Notes: generated by a model not told the origin, from the sequence alone. A stretch of DNA of 64,000 nucleotides from Sphingomonas sp. R-74633 (GCF_013416555.1 NZ_JACCFG010000003.1:310001-374000), one strand, 5' to 3'; positions 51,253-60,726 are shown, numbered from the stretch's first letter. Made by a program: numbers and translations.

Positions 51253-52845
51253 CTATTCCTCCTGCGCGCCGCCTCCGCGACGGCGGCGGCGACGGCGGCG
51301 GCCGGCCGGGGCCGGCTCGGACGCGGCGGCGGGGGCCTCGGCCGACGGCGCCGCGCCTTCCGCGCCCTCGCCTTCGCCCGCGCCCTTGCGCCCGGTCTGC
51401 ACCACCACCGGCTTGCCGCCCGCGATCATCGTGCGGACATTGTCGAGCTGCGGATCCTTGGTGCGCACCATCTCGGCGAGCAGCGCGTCGCGCATATGCG
51501 CGATCCGGGCCTGCTGCGCGGGATCGTTGATCAGGTTGTTGCGCTGGCCGGGATCGACTTCGCGGTCGAAAAACGAGATCGGCACGCCATAAGCGCATTG
51601 CCGCGCGCGCTCGGCGATCTTCGGATCGCTCTGCCCGGCCTGGACCATCGCCTTGAAGGTGAGGCCGGTCAGCGAATCGACCGAGAATTTGCGGCCGCTA
51701 TCCGCCCAGATCTGGTAGATCAGCGAATAGCGATGGTCCTGGATCGTCCGCACCGGGAACAGCGAGCCGTTCGACACGCCGTTCACATATGTGACGATGA
51801 ACTCGGGTGCGGCAACCTTCTCGCCGCGCATCCGCGGGAGCCACGACTTGCCGTCGATCCCCTTGGGCACCGGCATGCCGACGAGCTCGAGGATCGTCGG
51901 CATGATGTCGACATTGCAGCACAGGTCCTTGAAGCGCTGCGGCTTGCCCATGCCGGGATAGCCGAGGATCACCGGCACGCGCGTGCCATGGTCATAGCCG
52001 CTGGCCTTGGAGAAGGGGAAAGGCATGCCGTGATCGTTGCAGAACAGCACGATCGTGTTGGCTTCCTCGCCGCTGGCCTTGAGCGCCTTGAGGATCTCGC
52101 CGACCGCGATGTCCATGCGCTGGATGCTGTTCCAATATTGCGAGATCTCGCGGCGGATGTCGGGCAGGTCCTCGAGGAACGGCGGCACATCGACATCGTC
52201 CGGACCCAGCTCGCGCGGAATCTTGAACGGGCCCTGGTTGTTGTTGTCCTTCTTCAGCCCGCCGGGGCTGCCGTAGAAGGGCCGGTGCGGATCGTTGATA
52301 TTGCAGTTGATGAAGAACGGCGCGCCCTTCGCCTTGGCATTGGCGGTCGCGCGGTTGATCTCCGCGGCGTGCGACAGGACGTTGCGATCGCCGCCGCCCA
52401 GCATGTCGTCCCACGGGAAGGAGCTGCGCGGCTGCATATGCTCGAGCTTGTGGCTCGCAGCACTATACCAGCCCGCCTTGGTGAGGATCGAGCAGAGCGA
52501 AGGCGTGCCTTCGTACATCGGATCGAAGCCGCCGGGGCCGTTGCGGTGGGGCACGAGGCCGCTCATGAACGCTTCGCGCGAAGGCATGCAGATCGGCGCG
52601 GCGCCGCGGCAGGCCTCGAACACGTGCGAGCGCGCGGCGAGCTTGTCGAGGTTCGGCGTCAGCCCATGCTTGTTGCCCATGTAGCCGGGCGCCGAGATGT
52701 CCATGTCATCGCAGGTGATGATCAGCACATTGAGCCGCTTGGCACCGGCGGGCAGCGCCGGCTTGGCGTTCGCTGCCTGGGCGGGCATCGCCGCCGCGAC
52801 GGTGGCCAGGAAGCTGCTGGTCAGAAATTCGCGCTTACGCATCAC
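51253..52845 (-). CDS. S1-family sulfatase with Arg-rich C-terminal tail
   Basis: The 530-aa enzyme has a leader (MMRKREFLTSSFLATVAAAMPAQAA), metal-site start NVLIITCDDMDISAPGYMG, and the formylglycine motif CMPSR in APICMPSREAFMSG, which fits C-x-P-x-R. HNDPHRPF-like NINDPHRPFYG and LFCNDHGMPFPFSK complete the sulfatase fold. The last 45 residues are low-complexity Ala/Glu/Pro then a run of eight Arg, RRRRRRRRGGG. It removes sulfate from a glycan in the periplasm; the positive tail could bind polyanions. It overlaps the next sulfatase gene by 4 nt (ATGA). Confidence 0.9.
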   Translation of the reverse strand: MMRKREFLTSSFLATVAAAMPAQAANAKPALPAGAKRLNVLIITCDDMDISAPGYMGNKHGLTPNLDKLAARSHVFEACRGAAPICMPSREAFMSGLVPHRNGPGGFDPMYEGTPSLCSILTKAGWYSAASHKLEHMQPRSSFPWDDMLGGGDRNVLSHAAEINRATANAKAKGAPFFINCNINDPHRPFYGSPGGLKKDNNNQGPFKIPRELGPDDVDVPPFLEDLPDIRREISQYWNSIQRMDIAVGEILKALKASGEEANTIVLFCNDHGMPFPFSKASGYDHGTRVPVILGYPGMGKPQRFKDLCCNVDIMPTILELVGMPVPKGIDGKSWLPRMRGEKVAAPEFIVTYVNGVSNGSLFPVRTIQDHRYSLIYQIWADSGRKFSVDSLTGLTFKAMVQAGQSDPKIAERARQCAYGVPISFFDREVDPGQRNNLINDPAQQARIAHMRDALLAEMVRTKDPQLDNVRTMIAGGKPVVVQTGRKGAGEGEGAEGAAPSAEAPAAASEPAPAGRRRRRRRRGGGAQEE

Positions 52846-54356
52846 TCGCTATCCTCTTGCTTGGCGCCCGGCCGGCGCTTGCCGTTCCCCTTGCGCTGCG
52901 CTTCCGCCTCGTCCGACACTTGGCCATAGGGGAAATGCCCCTTGGTCGCGTCCGCCGGCATGACGATGTGGTTCAGGTCCTCGCCCTGGCTGACCATCCA
53001 TTTCTCGAGCTTGCCGCGCAGATCCTTCTCGATCGCCGCGGTGCCGGGCTGGCCCGCCAGATTGTGCAGCTCATAGGGGTCCTTCTGGATGTCGAAGAAC
53101 TCGACCGCCGGGCGATGCTGGAAATGATCGACGACAGCCTTCGCCTTGGGATCGCTCTTCGCGGCTTCCAGCCAGGACAGCCAATAGGTGTTGTCGCGCT
53201 TCTGGGTGTTCTCGGTGATCGCGTTCCTGACCTCGATCTCCGGGTGGTAATTGACGATCAGCTTGTACTTGCTGGTGCGGATCGTGCGCATCGGCGCGAT
53301 GTTGGTGCCGTCGCCGGTGTGCGCGGCATAGACTTCGTCGCGGATGCTCGATGCCTTGCCGGTAAGCAGCGGCACCAGGCTCTTGCCGTCGACGCCCTGC
53401 GGCGCGGGGCCGCCGGCGACTTCCTCGAAGGTCGGCAACAGATCGACGAGCGAGACCAAGGCATCGCTGCTCTTCCCCGCCTGGATGTGACCCGGCCATA
53501 CCGCGAGCAGCGGGGTGGCGATGCCTGCGTCGTAAAGATTCCACTTGGCGAAGGGGAATTGCGCGCCCTGATCGGCAGTGAAGAGGAACAACGTGTTCTT
53601 CGGATCGCCGTATTTGGCCATCGACTTGCGGACTTCGCCCAGCTCGGTGTCGGCCAGCGTCACCTTGGTCAGGTAGCGCGTGCGCGCATCGCGCAGCTCG
53701 GGCGTGTCGTAGAGATAGGGCGGGATCGTCAGCTTCTTCGCATCATAGCCCTGATTGTCGGGCCACGGCACGTGCGAGGCGAAGCTCGCCACGATGATCG
53801 CGATCGGCTGCTTGCGGTCGCGGCTGGCGAGCAGCTTGTCGACTTCGCCGGTCTGCAGCTTGCCGTTCAGCCCCTTCCCCACCACCGAAGTGGAGAGATA
53901 TTCGAAGGGGAAGTTGCGGCGCTCGCCAAAATCGGTCTTGCCCGCGATCACCACCCGGTAGCCGAGCTTCTTCAGGTACATCGGCAGCGTCTGGATGCCG
54001 TCATGGACCGCGCTGTGGTTCGAGAAAGCGCCGTGGCGGATCGGATAGTCGCCGGTCAGGATCGACGAACGCGACACGGTGCAGGTCGGCGAGGAAGCGA
54101 ACGCCCAATTGAAGCGCATCCCTTCCTTCGCCATCGCATCCATGTTCGGCGTGCGGGCGTCGGGGCTGCCATAGGCGCCGACATCCTCGCGGCTGAGATC
54201 GTCGGCGACGAACAGCACGATGTCCGGCCGCTGCGCACCCTTGGCGGGCGCAGATTGCGCATGCGCCGCGCCCGTCGTCACGGCCGCACCGCCCAATGCC
54301 AGGGCGGTTGCCCCAAGCAGCTCCGCAGTCCTGCCGAATCCTCGCACGCGTGCCAT
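52842..54356 (-). CDS. S1-family sulfatase with non-canonical CTVSR motif
   Basis: The 504-aa enzyme has a signal peptide (ending TGAAHAQS), DIVLFVADDLSREDVGAYG, and an active-site motif that reads CTVSRSSILTGDYPIRHGA. Val occupies the third position where C-x-P/A-x-R is expected (codon GTG). Downstream, GKTDFGERRNFP, IIVASFASHVPWPD and LFTADQGAQFPFAK retain other metal and substrate-site features. Whether Cys is converted to formylglycine in this context is unknown. It is co-transcribed with the sulfatase at 51253 by ATGA overlap. Confidence 0.88.
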   Translation of the reverse strand: MARVRGFGRTAELLGATALALGGAAVTTGAAHAQSAPAKGAQRPDIVLFVADDLSREDVGAYGSPDARTPNMDAMAKEGMRFNWAFASSPTCTVSRSSILTGDYPIRHGAFSNHSAVHDGIQTLPMYLKKLGYRVVIAGKTDFGERRNFPFEYLSTSVVGKGLNGKLQTGEVDKLLASRDRKQPIAIIVASFASHVPWPDNQGYDAKKLTIPPYLYDTPELRDARTRYLTKVTLADTELGEVRKSMAKYGDPKNTLFLFTADQGAQFPFAKWNLYDAGIATPLLAVWPGHIQAGKSSDALVSLVDLLPTFEEVAGGPAPQGVDGKSLVPLLTGKASSIRDEVYAAHTGDGTNIAPMRTIRTSKYKLIVNYHPEIEVRNAITENTQKRDNTYWLSWLEAAKSDPKAKAVVDHFQHRPAVEFFDIQKDPYELHNLAGQPGTAAIEKDLRGKLEKWMVSQGEDLNHIVMPADATKGHFPYGQVSDEAEAQRKGNGKRRPGAKQEDSE

Positions 54357-54386
54357 TACTCTGCTCCCTAAGCCTTTGTTTTCGCT

Positions 54387-54410
54387 GTCGGGGTCGTTGC
54401 TAGCCCCGAC
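54387..54410 (-). terminator. hairpin between GH2 and sulfatase genes
   Basis: GTCGGGG pairs with CCCCGAC around a 10-nt loop in the 60-nt gap after the GH2 stop. No U-tract follows on the minus strand, so it may attenuate rather than end transcription into the sulfatases. Confidence 0.4.
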
Positions 54411-54416
54411 TTGTCG

Positions 54417-56393
54417 CTAATCTTTGTCAAAAAGCGGGGCGTGGATCTTTTTAAAGGTTTCCGCCGGCAATTTGCTCACTTCGCGGTCATAGGTGAGCAG
54501 GCCGTTGATCTCGCCTTCGACGTCGGTCGTCTGCGTGTAGACCGCGGCGCTCAGCCCGACTTCCTTGGCCTGGCGGATCACCTCGGCATATTTCCGGCGA
54601 TAGCGCGCCTCGTAGTCGGCCGCGTCCTTGGCGCCCTGATAGCCCCAGCTGCGCTTGTCGCCGCCGAACCACAGATGCCCTTCGATCGGCAGGCCGATCC
54701 CGCCGAACTCGCCGATCACGATCGCGCGCTTGCTGTTCGCTGCCGGCACGCGCGGCACGTCTTCATAGGTGTGGATGTCGAACAGGTCCGAACCCGCGTC
54801 GCCGGTGTCGAGCCAGCCGCTCACCTTGTTGACCACGCGGCTCGGGTCGAGCTCCTTGACCATCTTGGCGAGGCGGATCGAGGCGTACTGCCCCCAACCC
54901 TCATTGTTCACCACCCAGGTGACGATCGAGGGATGGTTGCGCAGATCGGCGACCATCCGGGTGAGCTCATATTCGAACTCGTTGGTCACATCCTGCGGCA
55001 TCGTCACTTCGTATTGCGACTTCTCGCGCAGGAACTGGTCGTGGAGATCGTCCTCCTCGCCCGAAGGCATGTCCTGCCAGATCAATATGCCCTGGCGATC
55101 CGCCTCGTAATAATATTGGGCGGGCTCCACCTTGATGTGCTTGCGCAGCATGTTGAAGCCGGCGCTCTTGAGATAGCCGATCTCCCAGCGGATCGCCTCT
55201 TCGGACGGCGGCGTCAGCAGCCCGTCCGGCCACCAGCCCTGGTCGAGCGTGCCGTTCTGGAAGACCACCTTGTTGTTGAGCAGCATCTGCGGCTGGCCGG
55301 CGATCTTGCCGGGGCCGATCGAGCTTTTGCGCATCGCGAAATAGCCGTCGACCGTGTCGCTGGCCGTGCCCGTCACGCTCGCCGAAGCATAGCGCGCGCT
55401 CTCCGCGGGCGTCTGCAGCTCCTGCCAGCGTTCGCGGTTCGCGCCCTTCGCGCCTTCGGGCTGCTTATAGGGGTTTTGCACCTTCACCAGCTCGACCTTG
55501 AGGTCGTAGAGGAAGGGATCGTCGGGCGACCAGAGATGCGCGTTCGGGATCGCCAGTTCGGCCGGGCGATTGGCACGCGCGATCACGCTCGCCACGGCCT
55601 TGCCCTTGCTCGACGCCGTGATGCGCACTGCGTCGTCATCCGCGGCGCTGCGATTGAGCGCGACGTTCACCGCGAGCACGCCCTTGTCGATGTCGGGCGT
55701 GATCTTCATGTCCTGGACGCGAAGCTTGGGCACCGGCTCCAGCCACACCGTCTGCCAGATGCCGCTTACCGGCGTGTACCAGATGCTCTTCGGGTTGAGC
55801 TGCTGCTTGCCGCGCGGCTGCGGTCCGTCCGACGTCGGATCGAGCACCTGCACTTCGAGGGCATTCGCGCCCGGCTTCAGATAATCCGAAATGTCGAACT
55901 CGAACGTATCCGAGCCGCCGCGATGCGCGCCGACCAGCGCGCCGTTGACGAAGACCTGCGCTTCATAATCGACCGCGCCGAAGTGGAGCAGCACGTCCTG
56001 CCCCTTCCAGTCGGCGGGCAGGTTGAAGCTGCGGCGATACCAGATGCGGTCCTCGGGGCCGACATGCTTCGCCACGCCCGAAAGCTTCGATTCCACTGCG
56101 AACGGCACCAGGATCTTGCCGTCCATCGCGTTCGGCCGCGCATCCGCCTTGGGCCGGATCGCATAATCCCATTGGCCATTGAGATTGAGCCACTTGGTCC
56201 GCTTCATCTGCGGGCGCGGATAGCTGCGCCAGGCATTGTCGGGGGTCACCGTCTTGCCCCAGCGAGTCATCAGGTCGCTGGTATAGACATGGCCGGGCGC
56301 CGCCGGCTTGGCCGGCGCGCGCTGGGCCAGGCCCGGTTGGGCGGCGACAAGGGCGATCAGCGCCGCGGCGCTTCCCAACAGGGCTCGGTTCAA
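54417..56393 (-). CDS. glycoside hydrolase family 2 enzyme
   Basis: The 658-aa protein has a signal peptide (MNRALLGSAAALIALVAAQPGLAQ), a sugar-binding jelly roll (WLNLNGQWDYAI, RIWYRRSFNLPADWKGQDVLLHFGAVDYEAQVFVNG), an immunoglobulin-like domain (NAHLWSPDDPFLYDLKVEL) and a TIM barrel. GLLTPPSEEAIRWEIGYLKSAGFNMLRKH begins the barrel, the acid/base Glu is in VNNEGWGQY and the nucleophile Glu in VIGEFGG. It is exported. GH2 includes beta-mannosidases, galactosidases and glucuronidases; specificity cannot be read here. It sits between receptor and sulfatases. Confidence 0.9.
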   Translation of the reverse strand: MNRALLGSAAALIALVAAQPGLAQRAPAKPAAPGHVYTSDLMTRWGKTVTPDNAWRSYPRPQMKRTKWLNLNGQWDYAIRPKADARPNAMDGKILVPFAVESKLSGVAKHVGPEDRIWYRRSFNLPADWKGQDVLLHFGAVDYEAQVFVNGALVGAHRGGSDTFEFDISDYLKPGANALEVQVLDPTSDGPQPRGKQQLNPKSIWYTPVSGIWQTVWLEPVPKLRVQDMKITPDIDKGVLAVNVALNRSAADDDAVRITASSKGKAVASVIARANRPAELAIPNAHLWSPDDPFLYDLKVELVKVQNPYKQPEGAKGANRERWQELQTPAESARYASASVTGTASDTVDGYFAMRKSSIGPGKIAGQPQMLLNNKVVFQNGTLDQGWWPDGLLTPPSEEAIRWEIGYLKSAGFNMLRKHIKVEPAQYYYEADRQGILIWQDMPSGEEDDLHDQFLREKSQYEVTMPQDVTNEFEYELTRMVADLRNHPSIVTWVVNNEGWGQYASIRLAKMVKELDPSRVVNKVSGWLDTGDAGSDLFDIHTYEDVPRVPAANSKRAIVIGEFGGIGLPIEGHLWFGGDKRSWGYQGAKDAADYEARYRRKYAEVIRQAKEVGLSAAVYTQTTDVEGEINGLLTYDREVSKLPAETFKKIHAPLFDKD

Positions 56394-56414
56394 CGCATCA
56401 ACTCCACATTCGAA

Positions 56415-56441
56415 AGGCGAGCCGACACCGCTGGCTCGCCT
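56415..56441 (-). terminator. hairpin after the TonB receptor gene
   Basis: AGGCGAGCC pairs perfectly with GGCTCGCCT around a 9-nt loop in the gap between the receptor stop (56456) and the GH2 start (56393). On the minus strand only TTTC follows. It may tune expression between the abundant receptor and the enzymes downstream. Confidence 0.5.
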
Positions 56442-56455
56442 CCAATTTTCTCAGA

Positions 56456-59149
56456 TCAGAACTGGGCGCGCACGCCGACGGTCAACTGACGGCCCGAATA
56501 GAGCACGTTGCGCGGGATGCCGTAGGCGTCCGGGAAACGGGCATCGACCTGGGTCGAGTAGATGTTCGACTTGGTCAGGTTGCGCACCGAGCCAATCAGA
56601 CGGAAGCCGCGCGCCAGCGTGACGCTGGTCGTCACGTCGAGCGTGCCGCCCGGACGGCTCTGATAGCCGTTCGAATTCTCGCGCATGTACGGCGAGTAAT
56701 AGCGGTACGCGAAGCGCAGGTCGAAGCCGCGCGACGAATAATAGAGCTGGCCGTTCACCGTTTCCTTGGTGAAGTTGTTCGGCGTCAGGAAAATCCGGCC
56801 GCCATTGACGGTCTGATAGTCCTGGTTCGCATCCGTCCAGTTGTGCGCATAGTCGAAACGCACGCCCAGATTGCTGAGGATGCCCGGCAGGAAGTCGAAA
56901 TCGCGCCGCGCGATAACCTCGACGCCGTAGAAATGGCGCACCGTCGGATCGTTGACGCTGGTGTTGAACATCACCGGGATCGTCGAGCCGCTGGGGGTCT
57001 CCAGCTCGCCGTCGATCAGGTCGTTGGTGATGAAGTTATTGACCTGCTTGTAGAAGCCCTGGACCGCAAACGACGTCGCCTTGTTCGGATACCATTCCAG
57101 GCTGAGATCGGCGTTCTTCGACGTGTACGGCTTCAGGTCCGGATTGCCGCGGGTGACGGTGCTGCCCGCCACGATCGTGGTGAAGTCGATCGCCGATCCG
57201 ATGCGCACTGCCGAGAAGATCGGGCGCGACACGGTCTTGCTCAGGCCCAGGCGCAGGAACAGGTCGTTGCTGAGCGCATAGCGCAGGTTCAGCGACGGCA
57301 GCCAGAAATCATAGCTGTGCTTGACCTCCTGAGCGACCGCCACGGCAGTGGCATTGGCGAGCGCGAAGCCGTCGATCGTCGCATTGGTCTTGAACCAGCG
57401 CAGGCCGATATTGCCCTTGAGCGGACCGGCATCGATGTTCGCCTGGTAATAGGCCGCGTAAGTGTCTTCGCTGACAGTCGAGTCACCGCGCACGTCGTTC
57501 ACGCGCTGCGTATTGTAGACCGCAGCCGGGCTGGTCTCGAACGCGCGCAGCTTGAGCAGGTCGAAGATCGGCACCGTGCCCGCACTCGCGCCGCCCAGCC
57601 ACTGCGCCGCATTCTGCAGCGGGAACGGCCGGCTGATCAGATAGCCCGCGTCGAGCGCCGGATTGGTGGCGAGGCCGCCGAATGTATAGGCGTTGCCGTC
57701 CGGCGTGTTGTCCTTCACGCGGCGATCGGCGCGCAGGCCGAACTCCATCGATCCGATGAAGCCGATCGCGCGGTCATATTTGAAATCGAGCCGCGCCGCC
57801 TTGGCCGTATCGGTCAGATACGGGTTATTCTCGTCGATCTCGGTCAGCATGTAATCGGTCGGCAGCTGGGTGCCGAAATCGAAGACGATGTTGTGCGGAT
57901 CGGTCGTGTCGTAGCCGAACGGGCGGATCTGGGTCGCGGCGGTAGGCTTCGGATAGTTGGTCGGCCGCGTCTTGATGACCGCGCTGGCATTGTGCCCGCT
58001 CACTTTCGCCCGCGCCCAGGAGATGTCGAACGCCGCCTGCAGCGGGCCGCCATTATCCCATTTCAGGTTGAAACCGCCCTGGATCTGCTGGCTCTTCTGC
58101 TCGGAGACATTGACCGTCTCCTGATAGAGCGTGGTGGAGCCCACATACCGGCGGACCAGGCTGTCCTGCGACACAATGGTGGTCGGTGCGGTGGCGACGG
58201 TGTCGTTGGACGTCGCAATGAAGTTGATCGGCGAGCTCTGGCCACCGTTCGAGATATAATAGCCGTCAAGCGTCGCGGTGAGCGACGAGATCGGGCGCCA
58301 CTGCGCGGTCGCGATCACCGAATCGCGTACCTGCGTACCCGCGCCCATGTTGATGCCGGCATTGCCCGCGACGATGTCGAGCTGCCCGTCCTTGTCGGCA
58401 TCAAGCCCCGTGCGCGTGCGCGGATTGACCAGCTGGGTCGAAGGCGCCGCATTGGTCTGCTTCACATGTGCATAGCTCGCGGCAATGCCGAAATTGTCGG
58501 TGATCTTGCCGACATAGCTTGCCTCGGTGCGATAGCCCCAGGGCTGGAAGCCATAGACACCGTCGAGCGCCTGGGCGACGTCGTCGGTCGTCACGCGTGC
58601 GACCAGCGTGAGGCCGCGGCGGCGAGTCTCGAGCGGGTGGACCGATTCCAGCCCGATCGTGCCGCCCAGGCCGCCTTCGATCGTGCCGGCGTCCGAAGTC
58701 TTCTGCACATAGGCGCGCGCCACGCCCTCGGTCGGCAGGTCGCCCAGGTCGAGGCGGCGGCTGTCGAGCCGGGTCGAGGGCAGGATGCGCCCGTTATAAG
58801 TGGTGTTGGCGAGATCGGGGCCGAGGCCGCGGACCGAGACTTCGCTGAAGCCGTTCTCGTCGTCATTCGCGGTCAGGCCGGGGATGCGGACCAGCGAGTC
58901 CGCGATCGATTCATCGGGCAGCGCGCCGATGTCGTCGGCGCTGATGCCGTCGACCAGCACATCGTTATCGCGCTTGAACCGCTCGGCATTTTCGAGCGAG
59001 CCGCGCGTGCCGGTGACGATGATGTTTTCCTCGCGCTGCTTCTCTGCGCTGGGCGTCTCCTGAGCGTCCTGCGCATGCGCGATATTGACTGCCAGAGCCA
59101 GCGACGATGCCGCGAACAACGCGCTCGCGCGAATAAGAACCTTCGACAT
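56456..59149 (-). CDS. TonB-dependent receptor, carbohydrate-type (TonB-Xanth-Caul)
   Basis: The 897-aa receptor has a signal peptide (MSKVLIRASALFAASSLALAVNIAHAQ) and a TonB-box-like IIVTGTRGSLENAERFKRDNDVLVDGISADDIGALPDESIADSLVRIPGL. This is the hallmark of Xanthomonas/Caulobacter-type receptors that import oligosaccharides. The plug has VSVRGLGPDLANTTYNGRILPS. A large barrel ends with GRQLTVGVRAQF. It is the presumed outer-membrane importer of the locus's mannan fragments. It is separated from the ROK gene by 355 nt that carry operator-like motifs. Confidence 0.95.
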   Translation of the reverse strand: MSKVLIRASALFAASSLALAVNIAHAQDAQETPSAEKQREENIIVTGTRGSLENAERFKRDNDVLVDGISADDIGALPDESIADSLVRIPGLTANDDENGFSEVSVRGLGPDLANTTYNGRILPSTRLDSRRLDLGDLPTEGVARAYVQKTSDAGTIEGGLGGTIGLESVHPLETRRRGLTLVARVTTDDVAQALDGVYGFQPWGYRTEASYVGKITDNFGIAASYAHVKQTNAAPSTQLVNPRTRTGLDADKDGQLDIVAGNAGINMGAGTQVRDSVIATAQWRPISSLTATLDGYYISNGGQSSPINFIATSNDTVATAPTTIVSQDSLVRRYVGSTTLYQETVNVSEQKSQQIQGGFNLKWDNGGPLQAAFDISWARAKVSGHNASAVIKTRPTNYPKPTAATQIRPFGYDTTDPHNIVFDFGTQLPTDYMLTEIDENNPYLTDTAKAARLDFKYDRAIGFIGSMEFGLRADRRVKDNTPDGNAYTFGGLATNPALDAGYLISRPFPLQNAAQWLGGASAGTVPIFDLLKLRAFETSPAAVYNTQRVNDVRGDSTVSEDTYAAYYQANIDAGPLKGNIGLRWFKTNATIDGFALANATAVAVAQEVKHSYDFWLPSLNLRYALSNDLFLRLGLSKTVSRPIFSAVRIGSAIDFTTIVAGSTVTRGNPDLKPYTSKNADLSLEWYPNKATSFAVQGFYKQVNNFITNDLIDGELETPSGSTIPVMFNTSVNDPTVRHFYGVEVIARRDFDFLPGILSNLGVRFDYAHNWTDANQDYQTVNGGRIFLTPNNFTKETVNGQLYYSSRGFDLRFAYRYYSPYMRENSNGYQSRPGGTLDVTTSVTLARGFRLIGSVRNLTKSNIYSTQVDARFPDAYGIPRNVLYSGRQLTVGVRAQF

Positions 59150-59216
59150 TTCCTCTCCCCGTTAGGCCATGTTTTCCAGCCCTTGCGAGGCTGCCCGCCC
59201 CCAAGCGGAATGACCT

Positions 59217-59231
59217 ACTTATTAAATAAGT
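59217..59231. promoter_or_regulatory. perfect 15-bp palindrome (operator candidate)
   Basis: ACTTATT-A-AATAAGT is a perfect dyad about 70 nt upstream of the receptor start. Its left arm ACTTATT recurs at 62673 upstream of the GH76 gene. The position just downstream of a possible promoter suits a repressor of the GntR or ROK type encoded nearby. Confidence 0.6.
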
Positions 59232-59241
59232 TTGTATTATT

Positions 59242-59257
59242 TAATGAGGTTTATAAG
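59242..59257 (-). promoter_or_regulatory. mannan-locus motif, copy 2
   Basis: The minus strand (towards the receptor) reads CTTATAAACCTCATTA, sharing TAAAYYTCATTA with copies 1 and 3. It overlaps the possible -10 element and lies 93 nt from the receptor start. Confidence 0.5.
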
Positions 59258-59276
59258 ATAAATCAGAGGCTGTCAA
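59250..59276 (-). promoter_or_regulatory. possible promoter of the TonB receptor
   Basis: On the minus strand TTGACA (59276-59271) is followed after 15 nt by TATAAA (59255-59250). The spacer is short for sigma-70, so this is tentative. The locus motif overlaps the -10. Confidence 0.3.
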
Positions 59277-59504
59277 CGATTCGGGAGGGTGGATTTTGTC
59301 ATTTCATATCAACATCTTGATCCGTTGCGATCACGAATCGACGTCCGAATTCGTAAGACAAAAAGGCTTGAAATGGGCCCATACAGCACCAAACCGGTCC
59401 GTCGCGCACTGGCGCCAGCAACCCCGATTGGCTAGTAAGTCGCCGACTTTCCCGTTCAACCGCTGTTCGCCGCTTCGCAGGGCAACCAAGGAATCCTTCT
59501 TCGC

Positions 59505-60725
59505 ATGACGAGCGCCGCACATCGCGATCGCCCTCGCCTGTCGGGCACCAATCTCGAGCGGGCCGCCGATCATAACCAGCGCGTCACGCTGCACGCGATC
59601 CGCGTGTCGGGCTCGCTCACCCGCGTCGAGCTGGCCGCGATCACCGGCCTCACCGCACCGGCGATCGCCAACATCACCAAGCGCCTGCTCCAGGACGGGC
59701 TGATCGAGGAGGCCGGACGGCGCCTCGGCGGCCGCGGCCAGCCGCCGACCAAGCTCGTCGTCCGCCGCGGCGCCTGCCACTCGATCGGCGTCAATATCGA
59801 CCGCGACCACATCACCATCGTGCTGGTCAATTTCGCCGGCGAGACGCTGGCCCGTGTCTCGCGCGAAATGGCCTATGCGCTGCCGCAGGACGTGCGCGCG
59901 CTCTATCGCCAGTCGATCAAGACAATGCTGCGCCGCGCCGGCGTATCGATCGAGAGCGTCGTCGGCCTGGGCATCGCGATGCCCGACGATCTCGGCAAGA
60001 TCGAGCTGCCCGGCCGGCCCGAAGCTTATTCGAGCTGGGAAAGCGCCAACCTCACCGATCTGTTCGCCGAGCCCTTCGAGTTGCCGATCTTCACCGAGAA
60101 CGACGCCGCCGCCGCCGCGATGGGCGAGATGCAGCTCGGGCACGGCCAGAAGTACAGCAACTTCTTCTATTTGCTGATCTCCGCGGGCCTGGGCGGCGGG
60201 CTCGTCGTCGACGGCTCCTATGTCCGCGGCTCGACCGGGCGCAGCGGCGAGATCGGGCTGATGCGCACGGGCAGCGCGGCACGCGAGCCCCTCCAGAACC
60301 TCGTCTCGCTCTCGGCGCTGGCCGACCGGCTTGCGGCGCAGGGCTTCGCCCGCGACGCCGTGACGGCCTCGAACGACTGGCCGGCTCCGCTCGCCGCCTG
60401 TGTCGATCGCTGGATCGAGGATGCAGCAGACCGGCTCACCGCGCCGCTCGAGGCGGTGAACTGCCTGATCAATCCGGCGCAGATCCTGCTCGGCGGGCGG
60501 TTGCCGATGGCGCTGGTCGATCGGCTTGCGGAACGCGTCAACGCGCGTGCGCAGGAGACCGCTTCGCTGCTTCCCGCGGTCGCCCCGGTAGCGCGCGCCG
60601 CTCTGTCCGACGATGCCCCGGCGGTGGGCGCGGCGATCCTGCCGTTCAGCCACTTCCTGCTGCCGACTCCCGGTGCGCTGTGGAAGGTGCCCGGCACCAG
60701 CGACGGCGAGCCGCTGGTCGCCTGA
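59505..60725 (+). CDS. ROK-family transcriptional regulator
   Basis: The 406-aa protein has an N-terminal winged HTH (NQRVTLHAIRVSGSLTRVELAAITGLTAPAIANITKRLLQDGLIEE) and a ROK sugar-kinase-like domain (VVGLGIAMPDD, ISAGLGGGLVVDGSYVRGSTGRSGEIGLM, NPAQILLGGRLP). The phosphate-1 loop reads NIDRDHITIVL and lacks the DxGGT kinase motif. The usual Cys-rich zinc motif after GEIG is absent. It is thus a regulator, not a kinase, sensing a sugar. Divergent to the TonB receptor, it probably represses the locus. Confidence 0.93.
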   Translation: MTSAAHRDRPRLSGTNLERAADHNQRVTLHAIRVSGSLTRVELAAITGLTAPAIANITKRLLQDGLIEEAGRRLGGRGQPPTKLVVRRGACHSIGVNIDRDHITIVLVNFAGETLARVSREMAYALPQDVRALYRQSIKTMLRRAGVSIESVVGLGIAMPDDLGKIELPGRPEAYSSWESANLTDLFAEPFELPIFTENDAAAAAMGEMQLGHGQKYSNFFYLLISAGLGGGLVVDGSYVRGSTGRSGEIGLMRTGSAAREPLQNLVSLSALADRLAAQGFARDAVTASNDWPAPLAACVDRWIEDAADRLTAPLEAVNCLINPAQILLGGRLPMALVDRLAERVNARAQETASLLPAVAPVARAALSDDAPAVGAAILPFSHFLLPTPGALWKVPGTSDGEPLVA

Positions 60726-60726
60726 C

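Larger units (their letters stand above)
59150..59504. other. divergent promoter region of the TonB receptor and ROK gene
   Basis: This 355-nt region is AT-rich in 59217-59260. It holds the perfect palindrome, the shared locus motif and a TTGACA/TATAAA pair on the minus strand; each is listed separately. The ROK gene is divergent, so the regulator may control both. The rest shows no coding potential. Confidence 0.6.
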
